A stretch of DNA of 61,573 bases from positions 1 to 61,573 of the forward strand of contig CAUHAO010000010.1 of assembly GCA_959604355.1 (NCBI GenBank). Reading direction: 5' to 3'. The stretch's first letter is position 1. Each line of letters begins with the position of its first letter. Below are positions 58,076 to 61,573 of this stretch, piece after piece. The position numbers and the translations under genes were made by a program. The DNA is from an uncultured Eubacteriales bacterium. GTDB taxonomy: Bacteria; Bacillota; Clostridia; Oscillospirales; UBA644. The notes beneath the pieces are model-generated. The model had not been told where the DNA came from and ran no database searches. It worked only from the letters and a program-made list of their open reading frames with translations.

Positions 58076-59716
58076 ATGGATTACAATTATCTGGCAGATC
58101 TGCTCTTTCCCTCCGTAACACTTACGCCCGAAGATATGGAAAAAAGATATCCTCCGAGAAATCTCCCCGAGGGAGCTAAGGTAACAAGATTCGCACCAAG
58201 CCCCACAGGCTTCCTTCATTTCGGAGGTCTTTTCCCCACCCGTGTCGGCGAAAGACTTGCGCATCAGAGCGGCGGCGTGTTCTATCTCAGAATTGAAGAT
58301 ACAGACGCAAAACGTGAAGTTGAGGGCGCAGAAGAAAGTCTTATTTCCACCCTTAAGCATTACGGAATAGAATTTGACGAGGGCGCTACCGCAAACGGCG
58401 GGCACAAAGGAGACTACGGTCCGTACCGACAGCGTCAGCGTAAAGACATATACCATGTTTACGCTAAATATCTTGTTCAGCAAGGCCTTGCATATCCCTG
58501 CTTCTGCACTGAAGAGGAACTTGACGAGATCCGCAAAGAGCAGGAAGCTCTCAAAGTCGATCCCGGTTACTACGGTAAATGGGCAAAATACAGAGACGCG
58601 GATATTTCCGTTATCGAGGAAAACCTCAAAGCCGGAAAACCATTTGTTCTGCGATTCAGATCCAACGGATCCGTAAATAATAAAGTAAAGTTCACAGACC
58701 TTATAAAGGGGGACCTTGAACTTACCGAGAACGACAAGGATCACATTATTCTTAAAAGTGACGGCATTCCGAACTATCATTTCGCACATGCAGTCGACGA
58801 CCATCTAATGAGAACGACTCACGTAATTCGAGGAGAAGAGTGGCTGCCTTCACTTCCGTTCCACATACAGCTTTTCAAGGCTCTCGGTTTCAAGCTTCCC
58901 AAATATCTCCATATTGCGCAGTTGATGAAACTTGAAAACGGATCGAAGAAAAAGCTTTCTAAACGTGACGCAGGTGCCGACGTTAGGTACTACGATCAAA
59001 TCGGATACGATCCGGAATGTGTCATTGAATATATAATGACTCTGCTCAACTCCAACTACGAGGAGTGGCGCACTGCAAATCCGCAGAAAGCATATACCGA
59101 ATTTCCCTTCTCGATAAAAAAAATGAGCAACTCGGGCTGTTTGTTCGACTTCGACAAGCTCAACGACGTCACAAAAAACACTGTTTCGCTCATGTCGGCC
59201 GAAAAAGTTTACGGCAAACTCACAGAATGGGCCGAAACCTATGATCCCTCATTCGCAGAATTGTTGAAACGAGACGCAAAATACGCGACAGATATACTCG
59301 CCATCGGCAGAGGCGGAGCAAAACCGAGAAAAGACATCTGCACTTGGAGCGGCGTAAAGGATTATATGGGATTCTTCTATGACGAGCTCTTTGTTCCGAG
59401 CGCAGAATTTCCCGCAAACATTGCAAAAGAAGATATTGCCGCGATCATTGCGGAATATCCGTCGGTTTACGACGAAAACGATGACCAGCAAACGTGGTTC
59501 GCAAAGCTCAAAGAACTCGCTGAAAAGCATGGCTTTGCCGCGGATACAAAAGCTTACAAGCTCGAGCCGGGCAAATACAAAGGCCACGTCGGAGATATCG
59601 CGATGATACTCCGTATCGCTATAACCGGCAAACAGGTTTCCCCCGACACATATCAGGTAATGAAGATAATGGGCAGGGACCGTGTACTGCGCAGACTTTC
59701 CGAAGTGAGAATATAA
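58076..59716 (+). CDS. gltX: glutamyl-tRNA synthetase
   Basis: 546 residues, the longer clostridial form. The HIGH-type block is APSPTGFLHFGGLF with HFGG at 48-51, and the KMSKS-type loop is KKKLSKRDAG near 293. The long form has an N-terminal lead of about 35 residues before the catalytic core. It charges tRNA-Glu; with a separate glnS next to it, it need not mischarge tRNA-Gln. ATG 58076 was chosen because AAAGGT lies eight bases before it; ATG 58070 is too close. It lies 12 bp before glnS. Confidence 0.95.
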   Translation: MDYNYLADLLFPSVTLTPEDMEKRYPPRNLPEGAKVTRFAPSPTGFLHFGGLFPTRVGERLAHQSGGVFYLRIEDTDAKREVEGAEESLISTLKHYGIEFDEGATANGGHKGDYGPYRQRQRKDIYHVYAKYLVQQGLAYPCFCTEEELDEIRKEQEALKVDPGYYGKWAKYRDADISVIEENLKAGKPFVLRFRSNGSVNNKVKFTDLIKGDLELTENDKDHIILKSDGIPNYHFAHAVDDHLMRTTHVIRGEEWLPSLPFHIQLFKALGFKLPKYLHIAQLMKLENGSKKKLSKRDAGADVRYYDQIGYDPECVIEYIMTLLNSNYEEWRTANPQKAYTEFPFSIKKMSNSGCLFDFDKLNDVTKNTVSLMSAEKVYGKLTEWAETYDPSFAELLKRDAKYATDILAIGRGGAKPRKDICTWSGVKDYMGFFYDELFVPSAEFPANIAKEDIAAIIAEYPSVYDENDDQQTWFAKLKELAEKHGFAADTKAYKLEPGKYKGHVGDIAMILRIAITGKQVSPDTYQVMKIMGRDRVLRRLSEVRI

Positions 59717-59728
59717 CGAGGTATTAAA

Positions 59729-61375
59729 ATGGACGAAACAGTATCAAGCAATTTTATACATGAAATAATAGACGATGACCTTGCGTCCGGACGTGAAGAC
59801 CATATACACACGCGTTTTCCGCCCGAGCCCAACGGTTATCTCCATATCGGCAGCGCAAAAGCGATATGGATAAACTGGGGAACAGCCAAAAAGTACGGAG
59901 GAAAATTCAACCTCCGTTTCGACGACACGAACCCTGTCAAGGAAGACGACGAATATGTTCAGGCTATAGAAGAAGACCTTCGCTGGCTCGGCGCAATTCC
60001 CGACGGCGGCATATACTACGGTTCGGATTATTTTGACGCATGCTTTGAATACGCTGTTAAGCTCATAAAAGAAGGGAAAGCGTATGTTGATGACCTTTCC
60101 GCGGAAGAAATGCGAGAATACAGAGGTTCTCTCGTAGTGCCCGGCAAAAACAGCCCTTACAGAGACCGCTCCGTAGAAGAAAATCTCGACCTCTTTTTAA
60201 GAATGAAAAACGGAGAATTCGAGGACGGATCGCATACTCTCCGTGCGAAAATCGACATGGCTTCCCCTAACATGAACATGCGTGACCCTGCAATATACAG
60301 AATAATCCACACCTCTCACCACCGTCAGGGAAACAAATGGTGCATCTATCCCCTCTATGACTTCGCACATCCCATACAGGACGCCCTTGAAGGTATCACC
60401 CACTCCCTTTGTTCGATAGAATTTGAGAACCACAGACCTCTTTACAACTGGGTCGTTGACAATATCGGATTCGAGCATAAGCCACATCAGTATGAATTCG
60501 CGCGTCTCAATCTCACATACACCGTAATGAGTAAGAGATACCTGCGAGAGCTTGTCGAAACGAAAAAAGTCGACGGTTGGGACGACCCGAGAATGCCAAC
60601 CCTTTGCGCGCTCCGCAGACGCGGCTACACTCCGCAGGCCATATTCAACTTCGTGCAGAAAGCAGGCGTTGCAAAGGCGTACAGCATCGTTGATATAAGC
60701 CTTCTTGAACATTGCATCAGAGACGAGCTCAACGCTACCGCCGCAAGACGCGTCGCCGTAATCCACCCCGTAAAACTCACGATAACAAACTTCCCCGAAG
60801 ACAAGGTGGAATATTTCGAACTCCCGAACAATCCCCAATATCCCGAAGCAGGTACGAGAAAAGTTCCATTCACGAAGCATCTCTACATCGAAAAAGAGGA
60901 CTTCGCCCTCGTCCCCCCGAACAAGTTCTTCCGTCTCAAACCCGGCGGAGAAGTACGCCTTATGGGCGCATATATAGTCAAGTATGAAGATGTCGTAAAA
61001 GATGAAAACGGAAATGTAGTTGAGATCCTCTGCTCCTGTGACCTTGAAACAGGTTGCGGAATGCCCGCCGACGGACGTAAAGTCAAGGGTACGATACATT
61101 GGCTCTCCGCGGCACACGCACTTGACACGGAAATACACATTTACGACCGACTCTTTACCCTTGAAAATGTATTCGACATTCCCGAAGACAAGACTTATAC
61201 GGATTATCTGAGTCCGAACTCTATCGAAATCGTTAAAGACGCAAAAATCGAGCCCTCTTGCGCGGATGTCAAGCCCGGCGAAAAATTCCAGTTCGTCAGA
61301 AACGGATATTTCTGCAAAGACTCCAAATACGACAATTGCTATAATCTGACCGTATCTCTCAAAGACAGCAAATGA
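59729..61375 (+). CDS. glnS: glutaminyl-tRNA synthetase
   Basis: 548 residues. The opening SNFIHEIIDDDLASG and TRFPPEPNGYLHIGSAKAI are typical of GlnRS; the HIGH motif reads HIGS (39-42). The KMSKS loop is VMSKRYL near 267. The C-terminal beta-barrel anticodon domain is complete (VKGTIHWLSAAHALDTEIHI). It charges tRNA-Gln directly, a route that most Firmicutes lack, since they amidate Glu-tRNA-Gln with GatCAB. GlnRS in Clostridia is generally attributed to transfer. It forms an operon with gltX. Confidence 0.96.
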   Translation: MDETVSSNFIHEIIDDDLASGREDHIHTRFPPEPNGYLHIGSAKAIWINWGTAKKYGGKFNLRFDDTNPVKEDDEYVQAIEEDLRWLGAIPDGGIYYGSDYFDACFEYAVKLIKEGKAYVDDLSAEEMREYRGSLVVPGKNSPYRDRSVEENLDLFLRMKNGEFEDGSHTLRAKIDMASPNMNMRDPAIYRIIHTSHHRQGNKWCIYPLYDFAHPIQDALEGITHSLCSIEFENHRPLYNWVVDNIGFEHKPHQYEFARLNLTYTVMSKRYLRELVETKKVDGWDDPRMPTLCALRRRGYTPQAIFNFVQKAGVAKAYSIVDISLLEHCIRDELNATAARRVAVIHPVKLTITNFPEDKVEYFELPNNPQYPEAGTRKVPFTKHLYIEKEDFALVPPNKFFRLKPGGEVRLMGAYIVKYEDVVKDENGNVVEILCSCDLETGCGMPADGRKVKGTIHWLSAAHALDTEIHIYDRLFTLENVFDIPEDKTYTDYLSPNSIEIVKDAKIEPSCADVKPGEKFQFVRNGYFCKDSKYDNCYNLTVSLKDSK

Positions 61376-61380
61376 GTTTT

Positions 61381-61409
61381 ATACCGCGCGGACGACCTCC
61401 GTGCGGTAT
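61381..61409 (+). terminator. terminator of gltX-glnS
   Basis: A 12-bp stem with one G-U pair (ATACCGCGCGGA / TCCGTGCGGTAT), 5-nt loop, followed by ATTGTTTGTTTTTTG. Confidence 0.85.
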
Positions 61410-61448
61410 ATTGTTTGTTTTTTGTTGCAGTTTTTAAGATATTTTTAC

Positions 61449-61477
61449 TTGACAAAGATAACAATTTGTGCTATACT
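61449..61477 (+). promoter_or_regulatory. sigma-A promoter of the tRNA-Leu gene
   Basis: TTGACA, a 17-nt spacer and TATACT, 25 bp before the tRNA. Confidence 0.75.
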
Positions 61478-61502
61478 TAATTGCAAACTCATAAAAGATT
61501 AT

Positions 61503-61573
61503 GCGGGCGTGGCGGAACTGGCAGACGCGCCAGACTTAGGATCTGGTGTCTTCGACGTGGGGGTTCAAGTCCC
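61503..61573 (+). tRNA. tRNA-Leu (anticodon UAG), 3' end cut by window
   Basis: The acceptor start GCGGGCG, a class II D-arm (GGCGGAACTGGCAGACGCG), the anticodon stem CCAGA/TCTGG around CTTAGGA (anticodon TAG), a long variable arm and the T-arm start GGGGGTTCAAGTCCC are seen. The anticodon reads CUN leucine codons. The 3' half of the acceptor stem lies beyond the window end. Confidence 0.95.

Noticed and set aside
60197..61138. 313-codon open frame opposite glnS
   Set aside because: It is antisense to a complete GlnRS, with no promoter or ribosome site.

Overview
The window is a chromosomal segment from a spore-forming member of the Clostridia, most likely near the Oscillospiraceae/Ruminococcaceae. 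The evidence is the spoIIGA-sigE pair, the rqcP-yabP-yabQ-divIC locus, a SpoVB/YabM-type flippase, TepA and YlzJ, the ctsR-mcsA-mcsB-clpC operon, SepF and DivIVA, and promoters that repeatedly show a TTGACA-17-TATAAT layout. There are no rRNA genes, insertion sequences, phage genes or CRISPR arrays. The content is almost wholly core genome, so the less expected signals lie in the intergenic regions and in a few unusual proteins.

Layout. 1-3.4 kb: the 3' end of a cell-wall amidase, a leftward operon of three membrane proteins (one SpoIIM-like) and a rightward sodium:alanine symporter. 3.4-7.1 kb: the leftward sporulation/division locus (zinc-ribbon protein, flippase, HU, RqcP, YabP, YabQ, DivIC). 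7.1-8.8 kb: a candidate small RNA and a DUF1015 gene. 8.8-24.3 kb: a leftward run of 15 co-oriented housekeeping genes (miaB, ylbF, mutS, mutL, miaA, hfq, an HlyD-like protein, ylmE, sepF, divIVA, ileS, lspA, rluD and relatives). 24.4-27.9 kb: a Cys-rich small protein with pgi, a clostridial P-loop protein, and ackA. 28-33 kb: a long parvulin-type foldase and the hom-lysC-birA operon. 33-40.3 kb: ybaK, a VOC protein, the CtsR-controlled clpC operon, an LGFP-repeat surface protein, and tepA-ylzJ. 40.4-45.3 kb: a sugar isomerase-like protein, sigE, spoIIGA and tex. 45.4-52.6 kb: one giant gene for a cyclic beta-1,2-glucan synthase-like enzyme. 52.7-57.6 kb: two M16 peptidase-like genes, lgt, folD and a YegP-like gene. 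57.6-61.6 kb: a long intergenic region with DnaA-box-like motifs, gltX, glnS and a tRNA-Leu cut by the window end.

How the parts fit. The sporulation genes carry recognisable control sites. There is a sigma-E-type promoter before yabP. The divIC promoter has two perfect Spo0A boxes just upstream. The spoIIGA promoter has a 22-bp spacer, as in Bacillus subtilis spoIIG. SpoIIGA would process pro-sigma-E, which would then switch on yabPQ. CtsR has its own heptad operator and is opposed by McsA/McsB, with ClpC as the unfoldase. LspA and Lgt, far apart here, are the two lipoprotein maturation enzymes. The best candidates for something less described are the roughly 90-nt leftward small RNA near 7.2 kb, the DnaA-box and CTTTACAT cluster before gltX, and the 20-bp palindrome in front of the small P-loop gene.
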